Shown: piece after piece, positions 55,201-62,921 of the stretch
Layout of the letters: each line of letters opens with the position of its first letter
Numbering within the stretch: the stretch's first letter is position 1
Assembly: GCA_933228765.1 (NCBI GenBank)
Contig: OW121753.1
Coordinates: 5,829,827 to 5,893,826, forward strand
DNA: 64,000 bases
Source: Miltochrista miniata
Taxonomy: Eukaryota > Arthropoda > Insecta > Lepidoptera > Erebidae
Direction: 5' to 3'
Program-made: the position numbers and the translations under genes
Notes under the pieces: generated by a model
What the model was told of the DNA's origin: nothing
The model's database searches: none
Seen by the model: only the letters and a program-made list of their open reading frames with translations

Positions 55201-57213
55201 CATATTGGAAACAAACTATTGACATGAAGCAATTAATTCAAAATAAAAATTGGTAGAAAACCAGATTGAAATGAGTATCAAAAATGTAGGTCGTACTATA
55301 AAAACCATGTTGTTCTAACCACTGACTTACATTATAGGTAGATTGTAAGTTTAAGATTCTAACCTAAAAATATGCAAACAATGCCTTTTTTTGTCTCCAA
55401 ATCGTAAATTCAGTAAATTTGTAACTTCAGACAGAATCAAAACAAACAATAACACGATTACATACCCACCAAAGATGCTGTTCGCTCATAAACATCCTCA
55501 AAATCCCACAACAATTGTCCAGATTGGTTCTCCGCGAAACATCACTGGAAAACTTTAAAAATCACTTCCTGCGCACCACTCCGATTTTCTTTACTCATTT
55601 CTCAAACCTTTATGCGTAGTTTGGTCTCAATTTGTTGCAGTTTAATCCAAACATTAAAGTTACGTGAGAAAGTAAACGAAATTCGACGATAGCATTGACA
55701 ACTGACGTACTTATGTTTCTTGTTGCCAGTGTTGCCACACACATAACTATTTTTAGTTCCTCAAACATTCATTTCACGACTTTATAGACAAACTGTACAA
55801 ATGAACTGGCTAAGAATCTGTTAACTCCAGGAGATGATGTAGCCCGCCTAAAAAGATGGCAAATACTAGAACTAGATCAGAGAAACTGACCGAATTTAGT
55901 AGTTTCTACTACATACGGTGCCATTCAATGGAATCGCACCCAACACACATTTACCTCAGAAAATATCTGATTATGGCTAAATAGCCGATTGCAGATGTAA
56001 AAGGAAAAAAAAAAAAAAAAATCTTATAGTTACATAAAGCGAGTTACGGAGGTGAAATTGAAATCGATTTTACCAAAATGGCGTTGTGTATAATGCCCTC
56101 CGATATGCCTACTACCTATCTACCCCACTGTACTCTCATTAAACTTATAATATTCATTTACAGAGCGATCTTTTCAAACATATGCGATCTCATTCGGAAG
56201 ATAAGCCGTTTTCGTGTGAATACTGCGACAAAACTTTCAAAAGCAACAGTTTCAAAGTGGTCCATATGAGAACACACACAGGTAATTATTCTACTTACTA
56301 GAGATCGACGACATTGGACAGTATTTTAAAATGTCGGCCAAGTGCGAGTCAGAAACGTCCACGATGGGTTCCGTCCAAAAAAACGGCAGAACATCACGTT
56401 TTTGCCCTCTTAATCCCCACTTCTTTTCTGATTTCAGTATTTGGTGTTATAGCGGCAACAGAAATACATCATCTGTGAAAATTTCAAGCTCTTTAGCTAT
56501 CACGGTTCCTGGCTTCCCTAAGTTCCTCGTGATGGACAGACAGACAGACGGACAGCGAAGGCTCATGAATAGGCTCCCATTTTTACCCTTTGGGTATTGG
56601 GTACGGAACCCTATAAATAGTATAATGCGTGTTACGTTTCACATTCATCCCTTCGCGCAATTTTTCTTAAAGCTCTCGTGCTCTATTTGCACGATGATAA
56701 TGATTGATTGCATTTACCGTCACAATCACAATGTGTTTTGAATGCCAAAGGTGTAAAAACTAGAGACCCATTGGCTGTCCAAGCTGTATAATTGCAAATC
56801 TCTTCATATCCGTTCAAGCAATGTTCTTAAAGTGTAACAAAATTTTCACTTCAAGTATCAATATGATAGATACAGCAACCGTATCTTAATGTTCCCCTTC
56901 TTCACTAGAATCATTAGATCACTAGTTCTGACACCCATATTAATCAATCAAAACTGTTTCAGGCGAACGTCCATACGCTTGCGATATATGTCCAAAAAGG
57001 TTCATGGCGCGGAAAGACATGCGGAACCATCGAATGATACACACCGGCGAGAAACCGCACAAGTGTCAAGTGTGTGACCAAGCCTTTATACAGAAATGTG
57101 CACTCAACAGACATATGAAAGGTCACATGCAAAAGGAGGGGGAAAAGGGACCAAATATAATTATAAAGGCGAGGTTGCCAGGAGGGGAATATACGCAGTG
57201 GCATGATGTGTGA
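43230..57213 (+). CDS. ZAD-C2H2 zinc-finger transcription factor A (8 exons, 9 fingers)
   Basis: Coding exons: 43230-43349, 43716-43844, 43937-44088, 44855-44987, 45573-45797, 49265-49420, 56164-56281, 56963-57213. All are GT-AG with matching phases, giving 427 codons. Residues 11-14 (CRAC) and 52-55 (CQAC) are the zinc-binding pairs of the ZAD domain, an insect-expanded dimerisation module. An acidic linker and a basic stretch RKRRQLTRPLKKRTR (likely nuclear import) follow. Nine C2H2 fingers run from about residue 154 to 400, several with TGE(K/R)P-type linkers. It is presumably a nuclear DNA-binding regulator; the target is unknown. Introns 5 and 6 are swollen by a THAP-exon element and a LINE. 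The neighbouring gene at 59227 has the same architecture. Confidence 0.9.
44230..44435 (-). repeat. tRNA-derived SINE body, intron of zinc-finger gene A
   Basis: The complement of the SINE body at 3480-3660 (TTTCACACAACGCTATCTGA, AAGAATAACCTGCTTGTG, GACTCTTGAGACAAACA). The tRNA-like head is missing at the right edge. Confidence 0.6.
44651..44788 (-). mobile_element. Helitron-like element, family 2, internally deleted
   Basis: It contains CTAGCGGAAGTCACGCGG and CCCGTGGAAATACAGG, then AGCTTCCCAACAGTGAAAG, and ends TTTATAATATGAGTATAGAT. Shorter than the copies at 24578 and 26126. Confidence 0.5.
45074..45124. repeat. perfect 23-bp-arm palindrome
   Basis: Arms 45074-45096 and 45102-45124 (CAAGTCCCATACACACACAG...) are exact complements around a 5-base spacer. 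Located in intron 4 of zinc-finger gene A. No flanking direct repeats were seen. Confidence 0.9.
45236..45485 (+). repeat. tRNA-derived SINE, intron of zinc-finger gene A
   Basis: The head CTGTGGCGTAGTCGGTAGTG is followed by GCGGCGCCAGAGGTCCTGGG, with box B partly lost. The body has the GTTTGGGTGTTTTCTATG phrase and a TTATTTATTTAATTATTTAT tail. Same family as 3400-3660. Confidence 0.65.
46086..46162 (+). pseudogene. THAP-domain first exon, copy 1
   Basis: ATG at 46086, reading MTYCAVKGCHNLSENCSK, then HLKITLHR, and ending CATAG|GTTAGT. The spaced cysteines and the terminal LHR (for FHRFP) match the start of the THAP zinc-binding DNA-binding domain shared by THAP proteins and P-element transposase. 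No following THAP exon (Cys-x2-His half, AVPTIF box) was found in the duplication or beyond it, so the gene is incomplete. Confidence 0.65.
47093..47169 (+). pseudogene. THAP-domain first exon, copy 2
   Basis: Identical coding sequence to 46086-46162, displaced by exactly 1007 bp. Its upstream flank is the end of duplication copy 1 rather than the original leader, so it has probably lost its promoter. Confidence 0.65.
48100..48262 (+). repeat. dispersed repeat, TTTGGGTACGGAACCCTA family
   Basis: It contains TGGCAGCAGAAATACATCATC, AGATAGACAGACAGACAGCG and TTTGGCTACGGAACTC. It abuts the right end of the 1007-bp tandem duplication. Confidence 0.6.
48976..49013. repeat. perfect 17-bp-arm palindrome
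   Basis: Arms 48976-48992 and 48997-49013 (GCCCCTTTCTTATAGCA) are exact complements around GGCG. It lies in intron 5 of zinc-finger gene A. Confidence 0.88.
50097..51731 (+). CDS. Jockey-type LINE ORF1 (Gag-like, nucleic-acid binding)
   Basis: 544 codons from the first ATG (50097); the frame is open farther upstream without an ATG. Such proteins package the element's RNA. The N-terminal half is hydrophilic and charged. A mid-region (about 200-330) resembles the RNA-binding part of insect Gag-like ORF1s. Then come three consecutive CCHC-type zinc knuckles: CKRCQQYGHSKNNC, CVKCAGAHKTTMC and CALCSGSHPASYKGC. The stop overlaps the ORF2 start (ATGATG at 51728-51733), the usual termination-reinitiation arrangement. 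It is not a host gene. Confidence 0.88.
   Translation: MEEEEENQLQEGTGISRVSLREQSTGTYSGGGKGLLPTNTLSEKPKKMLTQQIFHPGLFHRQRSASLSGMSQKHVEDITEIEQNIYNPSAPWQRVPNQKRNRSPEEKESINNQAKRTQRREAIINEHRGLSTPGQNISSNIETTNSFALLDVEVGEVTPKRTPKPPPIILYGVEDLAKLTQLIEEVIEKDDYTYRTVSKNQLIISSNTTDKYKTLIEHIRSKGLIGHTFTRKDKKCMRIVIKHLHCSTPKDAIIEAVEKTGNKVQGEIVTARKRGTKEPLNTFFVNVAPHENNRFVKEIKFIYNQKVTIEDPIRNTTVVQCKRCQQYGHSKNNCMRPYRCVKCAGAHKTTMCTIDKNTPAVCALCSGSHPASYKGCQVYREVLARKQVGNKFQPHLKPKTPLVEQTKDVAPNELPIDSDVIITESDSHPKNIQQYSDALKQSSNTALYHAVAQKAFTRVNTEHKDQQIHRKDKVGYIESQRTNTKTHVDHESQRTYQRKFEFRDENRLSLEELIIKQTERMDQLISQLGTMMNLIMTLISRPSQ
51728..54334 (+). CDS. Jockey-type LINE ORF2 (endonuclease and reverse transcriptase), 3' truncated by insertion
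   Basis: 868 codons. The N-terminal APE-type endonuclease shows TWNINGL, SESHL, GGDWNCKHTHWGS and GGSDHTSI (catalytic Asn, Glu, Asp and His). The reverse transcriptase shows YRPISLLPTISKVFE, VFIDIQQAFDRVWHKGL, PQGSVLGPILYSIYTSDLP and the active-site TYADDT. The last codons before 54321 belong to the LINE; the final two and the stop come from the inserted transposon. Coding sense resumes at 55796 and ends at a TGA at 55887-55889. Apart from this the frame is clean, with no stop or frameshift. Confidence 0.92.
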   Translation: MMSLRIITWNINGLTSNKKELEFMLKENKIDIGLISESHLNDSKKFKMDNYDVYCTNHPNTKSHGGSAVIIKSNIRHHLHSEFREEWMQATTITVNASMGPINVSAVYCPPKHKPKEHMFDRYFQSLGNRYISGGDWNCKHTHWGSRLTNSKGRELKKSVDKHKLITLGTGKPTYWPTDVNRIPDLVDFFIVRGLSDVYFDVASLPDGGSDHTSIIATFSILAIHREQRLALYNHKTDWDAFAEYLEDNIKLKVKLKTEEDIDEATFYITNLIQVAAWRATPKLGSSDQANNIPLEIRNKLQEKRRQRRRLHTSRSAADRTEFNRISRELKELIKENQNTTFQEKLCSLSALKKDNYSLWKISKNFKRPRNHIPPIRISTNDPWARSGSEKAELFADHLSKVFTPNQSSMTEFDEEVDRMIDSDQQLSLPLKLVTPQELTRTISYLENKKAPGFDLITGEILKKLPRKAKVFLTMLFNTIFRIQYYPKLWKISQIIMIAKPGKPPTEPSSYRPISLLPTISKVFEKTFLRRLKPVLDQYKIIPDHQFGFREKHATVEQLHRVVRKIRQSLERKKYCSAVFIDIQQAFDRVWHKGLLYKLKTLLPNSFYMILKSYIDQRSFQVKYEEELSRLHYITASVPQGSVLGPILYSIYTSDLPETKNVVTATYADDTACLASDVNPNTASLILQEQLNKVNVWLQKWRIKPSITKSIQVTFTLRKGDCPPVHMEDKPLPSNNSVKYLGLHLDRRLTWANHIKAKKTEATLKFKELSWLLGRQSKLTLSNKMLVYKTIIQPIWTYGVELWGSASNSNIEILQRFQNIALRTISSAHWFVRNKEIHEYLDMPTLKEVIRKTSIRYRKRLTKHTVCL
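54434..54820 (+). mobile_element. Helitron-like element, family 1, with internal duplication
   Basis: Begins TCTTACTAATATTATAAATG and ends GCGGGCATCAGCTAG. The ~180-bp body (GTGAGTGTGGATG ... GTCTGGAATAAC ... CCGGGAATAAGTTC) is present twice, the second starting near 54612. It is nested in the Tc1/mariner-type element. Confidence 0.6.
55040..55175 (-). pseudogene. transposase N-terminal helix-turn-helix remnant
   Basis: On the minus strand, after CTCTTTTCAG, the reading SESTVRRIVNEG then FETPGKHRKGRQRK resembles the N-terminal HTH and basic AT-hook-like part of Tc1/mariner-type transposases. No DDE/D catalytic region was recognised, so it is a decayed piece. Confidence 0.5.
56332..56620 (+). 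repeat. dispersed repeat, TTTGGGTACGGAACCCTA family
   Basis: The fullest copy: starts CGGCCAAGTGCGAGTCAG, includes AGCGGCAACAGAAATACATC, GACAGACAGACAGACGGACAG, and ends GGGTACGGAACCCTATAAAT. In intron 7 of zinc-finger gene A. Confidence 0.65.
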
Positions 57214-59226
57214 ATTGAATTGTGATGAAATAGATTACTAATATGTGGTATGAAATCCATTCATTAGGCTCAACTCATATTGGTGCAGAGTCAAAGCGAA
57301 GCCAACAAACGCATTTTATCGCAGTTGCAGATGCGTCACTGCGAGCGAAATAACTCACGACAACGCTTGATAAAGAATACTTTAGATGAATTCCTTCTAA
57401 TAGTCGACCAATTAGCAATACGTTCCTCACAATTTATTTATCAAAAGTGATTTTAGAAGGTTTTTACAGGGTTGCGAGCATCCCTGGTGTTGCAAACGAA
57501 CATAGTCTACGGCTGCCACTTTCGATTTACGTGGGCCGTATGCTTGTATGCCAGCTCAGAAGTATAAATAAAAAGACACTCATTAACTTTAACGTGTACC
57601 TAAACTGAAATGAATATGTTATAAGCAAAAACATAACGCGTCGCGTCGACTGTGCGCCAATGTGAGTTGAGCCTTAAAATATTGGAGTTACATTATTTTT
57701 TAAATAATAATGCTATGTCTGTACCTGAATCTGAACAAATCATTGTATTATTATTGCTGGTAAATAATATACAAATAAAAAACGTGATAAAATGTTACTT
57801 ATTTATTTTATACTAGCTGATGCCCGCAGCTTCGCCAGCGTAGAATTTGTTGCCGTTCCCGCTTACCGTATTTTATCCCCTTGAGGGTAGAATTTATCAA
57901 AATCCTTTCTTAGCGGATGCCTACGTCATAACATCTACCTGCATGCCAAATTTCAGCCCTATCCGTCCAGTGCTTTGGGCTGTGCGTTGATAGATCACTA
58001 TGTCAGTCAGTCAGTCACCTTTGAGTTATATATATTTAGATTAGATTACCTCGTAATAGTTCGTGGTCTACCCTTGTGTTCGAGCGCCCGTAATCTCGGG
58101 GTGGTGCAATGTCTGTAGCAATAGGATTTTCAACCAAAACAATTTATACATACATACATATGATCACGCCTTTTATAACCGAAGGGGTAGGCAGAGGCTT
58201 TTTATATGCCTACATTTAACCTTTTAAAGATTTTGTCCCATATAATAGGTGGTGAGCCGTATTGCAGTGTTGATATGGATGGACAGGCACAGGTTGTGAT
58301 TGCCCGCTGTTGTAATTTTTCAAGCCGCCCATAAAGTCCTTCAAGTCTCGGCTTAACGACTGCCATTTTACTGGCAACTGGAACCAACAGCCTAACGTGC
58401 CTTCCGAAGCACGGAAACGCTCGCAAATAAATGTCACAAAGTGGTCACCCATCCATGACCGACCGTAGTAAATGTTGCTTACTACAGTGATCGTTTACAG
58501 AACACTGAGTCCGCGGCCACGAACGCAATAACCATTTATACCATTTCAAAAAATCCTTTTTTTTCTTGGACTTTCTGGGCTTGACAGTGTGCCAGAGCCA
58601 AGTAAAATTCTACGACTACGACTTAGAATTTGTCCTTTCTTGCCCGTGGTACTACCATTGCCTTTTGCTTTACTTAGAGGCTTTAGAAATCCCAAGATTG
58701 AGATTTCTCACAATGGCAGCTTGTCCATTTATGCCCAAGTTTGTATGAAGTTCTACTTCAGTAAAGCGTTGGAAGTAGAACCTTACTGCAGCTTATTATA
58801 TTTGTGCTATGCTGCATCTATATATTTGGAATATATCGCTACTCATCTATAGATTTGGAATATATCGCTACTCTCTAGCTGCAGCTATATTCTATCTGTG
58901 GGATTTGTCGACAAACAAAAAAGTCGGGTCTTATCGCTTTAAACTACTTGCACACGTTTTCAAACCTTTTTATGTTTAAGAATTCACCATTTTTACACAA
59001 ATATAATTTCTACAAAAGCTGAATAAACTTTCCATTTCTCCAATTATATTTAAGTTGTCAGTCAGTACGTATTTAACACCTTCGCTTCCTCAAAATGGAA
59101 TTAAAAAATGTCAGTGTCAACTGTCAAGCCACTGCTATCTGCCACTTGGGTTTTGTTTGTTTACAAAAATGAAATCGCCTGAAATCGGTAATAGAAACAT
59201 CATTTTAATAATAAAGGCAGTTTATT
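57214..59226. other. intergenic region between the two zinc-finger genes
   Basis: It holds the 3' flank of gene A (AATAAA near 57774), a SINE-like copy at 57465-57575 (GTATGCTTGTATGCCAGC), a diverged Helitron-like copy at 57813-58040 (-) and a GAAGGGGTAGGCAGAGGC-family copy at 58140-58530. At 58790-58880 a short direct repeat of TTTGGAATATATCGCTACTC occurs. No further coding region was seen. Confidence 0.5.
58140..58530 (+). repeat. dispersed repeat, GAAGGGGTAGGCAGAGGC family
   Basis: The GAAGGGGTAGGCAGAGGC core is at about 58181, followed by TAATAGGTGGTGAGCCGTAT, GCACAGGTTGTGATTGCC and GAACACTGAGTCCGCG. Same order as 9222-9565. Confidence 0.65.
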
Positions 59227-62200
59227 ATGGCAAATATCAATCAATTATGCCGGGCTTGCTTAACTACAAAACAGTGTTATGATTATGTGTTGTTTGAAAA
59301 CGTATCTCCTGAAATATATTGTTTCTGTACATCAATCCAGGTACGGACGCCTTTTTACTGATTTAAAAGTTTATAGAGATACTATATTAACTTTCAATGC
59401 TCAAATAATATTTCAGGTATACCAAGATGAAGACCTGCCAAGATTTATCTGTGATACATGCTACGAACTTATCACAAAATATTCTGAATTCAAACGTACT
59501 TGTATAGAGTCTCAGAAAACTCTCTTGGACTCTAAAACTGATTTAAATTGTGAAACTGATGCACTTAATGAACTCCTTGAAGAGCCCGAATGTCAAAATG
59601 AAGTACTAAAAACTGAGTTAAATGATGTGTCAGTAAAGCTTGAAGGGGTTGAAGGATTTGATGATGGTTAGTAAATATTTCTTACCTTACTCAACATAAA
59701 CTATACAGAAGTACTATCCTACTTTTTTTATACAATAAGCCAATCAAATCTATCTAGAGCAGTCTACTGCTGGATGGATTCTGCACAATTATTTTACAAA
59801 TCTTGATGGTTTTAGTTCAGTTATTTTGAAGTTTATAATAATTGTAAAGTAAGAACAACTAAAAGGCTTTACAAACACATAATTTAATTGAAAAGATATT
59901 AACTTATAAAGTGGACCCTGAGTGTCACAGCAACAATTTAGATCACCTATGTTTACCTAAGAAAAAAAAAGCATTCGTTGTCATGATTTTTTTCATTAGT
60001 TTTTAGTTTCTAAGGAAACCTTATTTTTTAAAGTTCTATTTGGTAATTCTGAATTAAATCTGTTACAGATTATTTAGAGTCAGCGGAATGTAATGAAGAA
60101 CTAGAAATAAAATATAGTACAGCCAAGGTAAAAAAGAGGTGTGTGGATATTATATTTTTAAATAAGTTGTGGGAATTTTCATTCTAAACATTTGGATAAC
60201 TCATGACCAACATTTGGATAACTCATGACCAGAGGCCTATTAGGGTTTCATAGAATTATAATATTATATCCATCGTCATCTCTACTTCTCTACTAATATT
60301 ATAAATACGAAAGTTACTGTCTGTCTGTCTGTCTTTCTGTCTGTCTGTCTGTTACGCTTTCACGCCTAAACGGCTGGAGCGATTGAGATGAAATTAGGTA
60401 TAGAGATAGTTTGAGGCCCTGAGAAGGACATAGGCTACTTTTTACACCGACTGCGCAAAAGGAGGGTTATGATTTTACGCGATAACGACTTCTACGCGGT
60501 TGAAGCCGCGGGGAACAGGTAGTCATTTATATAGAAAATCACCTCTATTCCTCCAAAGGAGTACCACTAGAATACCTTTTTTTTTGAGCCCCGGTTACAG
60601 GGGGTAGAGGTAGAGAACAACACGGCTGGCTGTGTGATTATGTCAGACTCTTACTGCCTAAATTCTACCTTAGTCTCTAGCCCTCAGGCCTTGGAGACTC
60701 ATCGGATGCGATCCCCCTTCTAGGGAAGGGTGACGCGAGTGAGGAATACCACACACTCATACTTTATTTAATGTATTCAGTTGGTCCCATGTTATGTATA
60801 AGTTGTGAAAAAGCACACAGAATATTTTAACGATTTCATTAGTGTTACTAATTAACATTGTTTTGTTATGAATTTGTTTGGTTTTCAGAATAGTTAAAAA
60901 GCTAGTTCGTTTAAAACAAAGTAAAAAACAAAGCACACCGAAGGTCAAAAGAAAAAAGTTCATATACACTTGTGAAATTTGTCGCAAGAAGTTCAACTAC
61001 AGAGAAAGATTTGAGGCACATAAACTTGAACATGAGGGTAAACAGGTAAGGGTAACCCTTCAATTTTGTTGATAAGTAACTTTTTGATGAGAAGTAGAAA
61101 CCTCAATCAACCTCTGCAATTTCAAGCCATTCTTACTCAATTCCTGTAGTCGATTGGTATTGAGAGTCAGTTGATTCAAAATGATCACCAAAGTGTAGAA
61201 ATGGGACCCTATTAGTGAGACTCCGTTGTGCATCTGTATGTCACCAGTCTAAATCTCATGAACCATATTAGTGTTGCCCCTGCGAGTATTATAAATAGTA
61301 CTAAAATCAGGAAAAAAATTAAGGTGGCTTTCATAGCACAAACATATTTTTTGCCAGTTTTAATACGGACCACTCTGTACGTAAGTCCCGACTGCCGACG
61401 CAGTTGTTCGGTTTTTTTCCAAACATGTCATGCAGCCTGCTAAAGATTATACTGAATTTGACCCATTTCAAAATCTTTAAAACCACACTAATCAATATTT
61501 TTACATTATAGGTATCCATACACTGCCTACCCTGCAACAAAACCTTCATGACATGGAGTAACTTAAGGAGGCACAATGAAAATGAACATACTCTAATCAA
61601 CTTAGAGAGCCTCAAGTGTAAAGCCTGCGGGAAGATCTTTAAAAGCCGTCAGACGTTGAAAATGCATGCAAAGACACATGGAGAGAGACCTCTAAGTGTC
61701 TGCGATATTTGCGGGAAAGGGTACACGACTCCTGTTATTCTAAAGGTAAGATTTTTGAAATAAAACTTCTTTAGGCGCGACTAGGAAGTAACTCAGATTT
61801 TTTACTGACGGTTTAAGTAACGCTTACTATTTGAATTTTGAATAGCGGAAACGTAGTCCGCTATTCAAAATTCGAATGAATGATATTAATGTAACATTTG
61901 ATGCCGTCAATGGCAAAGAAGTTTTACTTCAATCGCGCGTAAAGGTTACACGCACACAATTTTTTTTGAGTAGATACATACTTGTGCTTGGAAAATATAG
62001 TTAGCTACAACAACATTCAATTAACGGTTTACAGCTTACCATGCGCCATCCCAATTCACCCCGAGGGTGTCGTAAGAGGCGACTAAAGGAACACTTTAAG
62101 GCAAAACGATCCATCCATTGCGTAGATAAGGAAAATTTAAAATAAAACCCGGTTGTCAGTAAAATGACAATTCTTAAGCAAAGTTGGAGGCTTGAAAATT

Positions 62201-62921
62201 ATAACTGCGGGTTGTCACAGCGCGCGCCTGTCCCTTTCAACACGTCAATAGGCTCACCAACTATTGCGTGAGACATAAACTATGTGGGCGTATGCCATGC
62301 CTCTGCCTACCCCTTCGGGGATACAGGCGTAACTATATGTTTGTATGTAGCTTTCCAAAGAAATAAGTGTTTCTAAATTCAGTACATAACTACCAGATAC
62401 TTTGTACCTTTCTCATTTCGGTACTGAGAATATATTTTCGTCTTTTACAGGCGCATTTGGAAACCCATAAAGAAGATAGGGAACGAGAGTTTACATGCGA
62501 ACACTGCGGTAAAAAGTTCTTTACGATGAGAATTCTAAACTCGCACGTCTCCAAACGACATTCGGGTCGGAGATTTATTTGCCAAGTTTGCTCCTACCCT
62601 TTCACAGACAAATATAACTTAGCCAAACATTTGTTGATACATGAAGGGAAGAAGTTATATAAGTGTGATATTTGCGACAAGTCTTACGCCACACAGTCCA
62701 CATTGTTAGAACACAAGCGCATTCATTCTGGGGAACGGCCGTTTGTATGTAGTTTTTGTTTGAAAGCTTTCGTATCCAAGAAGAGGTTAACCGATCATGT
62801 TCGAATACATACAGGTGATAAGCCGTATAAATGTAGTGTTTGCGATCAAAGGTTTACACAGAGAGGGACTTTGAAGAGGCATATGAAAGTGCATGATAGA
62901 ATTGTGCCTTCGGTCAATTGA
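59227..62921 (+). CDS. ZAD-C2H2 zinc-finger transcription factor B (6 exons, 9 fingers)
   Basis: Coding exons: 59227-59340, 59417-59666, 60069-60138, 60889-61045, 61512-61745, 62451-62921. All are GT-AG with matching phases, giving 431 codons. The ZAD domain has CRAC at 8-11 and CDTC at 50-53, with an intron between the two halves as in gene A. An acidic region is followed by a basic stretch (KVKRKK), then nine C2H2 fingers. The last seven lie close together, with SGERP and TGDKP linkers. A polyadenylation signal AATAAA is at about 62941. The order of domains, finger number and phases suggest tandem duplication with gene A. Function beyond DNA binding is unknown. Confidence 0.9.
60287..60525 (+). 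mobile_element. Helitron-like element with (CTGT)n tract, intron of gene B
   Basis: Starts TCTCTACTAATATTATAAAT, then repeated CTGTCTGT, CTGGAGCGATTGAGATGAAA and GGTTGAAGCCGCGGGGAAC. The 3' end is GGTAG instead of CTAG, so decayed or a different family. Confidence 0.5.
61763..61965. mobile_element. MITE, AAACTTCTTT family, in intron 5 of gene B
   Basis: Left AATAAAACTTCTTTAGGCGC and right GGCAAAGAAGTTTTACTTC, then GCGCGTAAAGGTTACACGC, closely matching 15639-15826. It begins 18 bp after the exon-5 donor. It contains a palindrome (61833-61873) that the other copy lacks. Confidence 0.75.
61833..61873. repeat. 17-bp-arm palindrome inside a MITE
   Basis: Arms 61833-61849 (GAATTTTGAATAGCGGA) and 61857-61873 are exact complements around 7 bases. 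The left arm is shared with the sister MITE at 15639; the right arm is not. Confidence 0.88.
62040..62345 (-). repeat. dispersed repeat, GAAGGGGTAGGCAGAGGC family, inverted
   Basis: The plus strand shows GCCTCTGCCTACCCCTTCGG at about 62300, the complement of the family core, preceded by CAACTATTGCGTGAGAC and GGGTTGTCACAGC. It lies about 100 bp before the last exon of gene B. Confidence 0.6.

Larger units (their letters stand above)
54321..55795. mobile_element. Tc1/mariner-type (TA-target) transposon inside the LINE
   Basis: TA at 54319-54320 and 55796-55797 flank inverted ends beginning CAGTTTGTCTATAAAGTCG, identical for 25 bp. Taking out the element and one TA restores the LINE reading frame, which confirms the limits. 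The 1475-bp interior carries a Helitron-like element (54434-54820) and a minus-strand remnant of a transposase N-terminus (55175-55040). The CAG start and TA target fit pogo- or Tc1-like families. Confidence 0.9.
49640..56023 (+). mobile_element. Jockey-type LINE, nearly intact, interrupted near its 3' end
   Basis: The two ORFs of a Jockey-clade non-LTR retrotransposon are followed by a 3' untranslated tail and a poly(A) run (about 56005-56022). The 5' boundary is approximate and no clear target duplication was found. It lies in the sense orientation in intron 6 of zinc-finger gene A. A Tc1/mariner-type element (54321-55795) splits the last ~35 codons of ORF2. Otherwise both frames are open, suggesting a recent insertion. 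Confidence 0.85.

Noticed and set aside
49640..56023. Endogenous virus
   Set aside because: No long terminal repeats, protease, integrase or envelope; the APE-type endonuclease, YADD reverse transcriptase and poly(A) end identify a non-LTR retrotransposon.
60139..60139. Alternative donor AAG|GTAAAA at 60127 for zinc-finger gene B exon 3
   Set aside because: It would join to exon 4 in a phase that meets a stop at once. The donor after 60138 keeps the frame.
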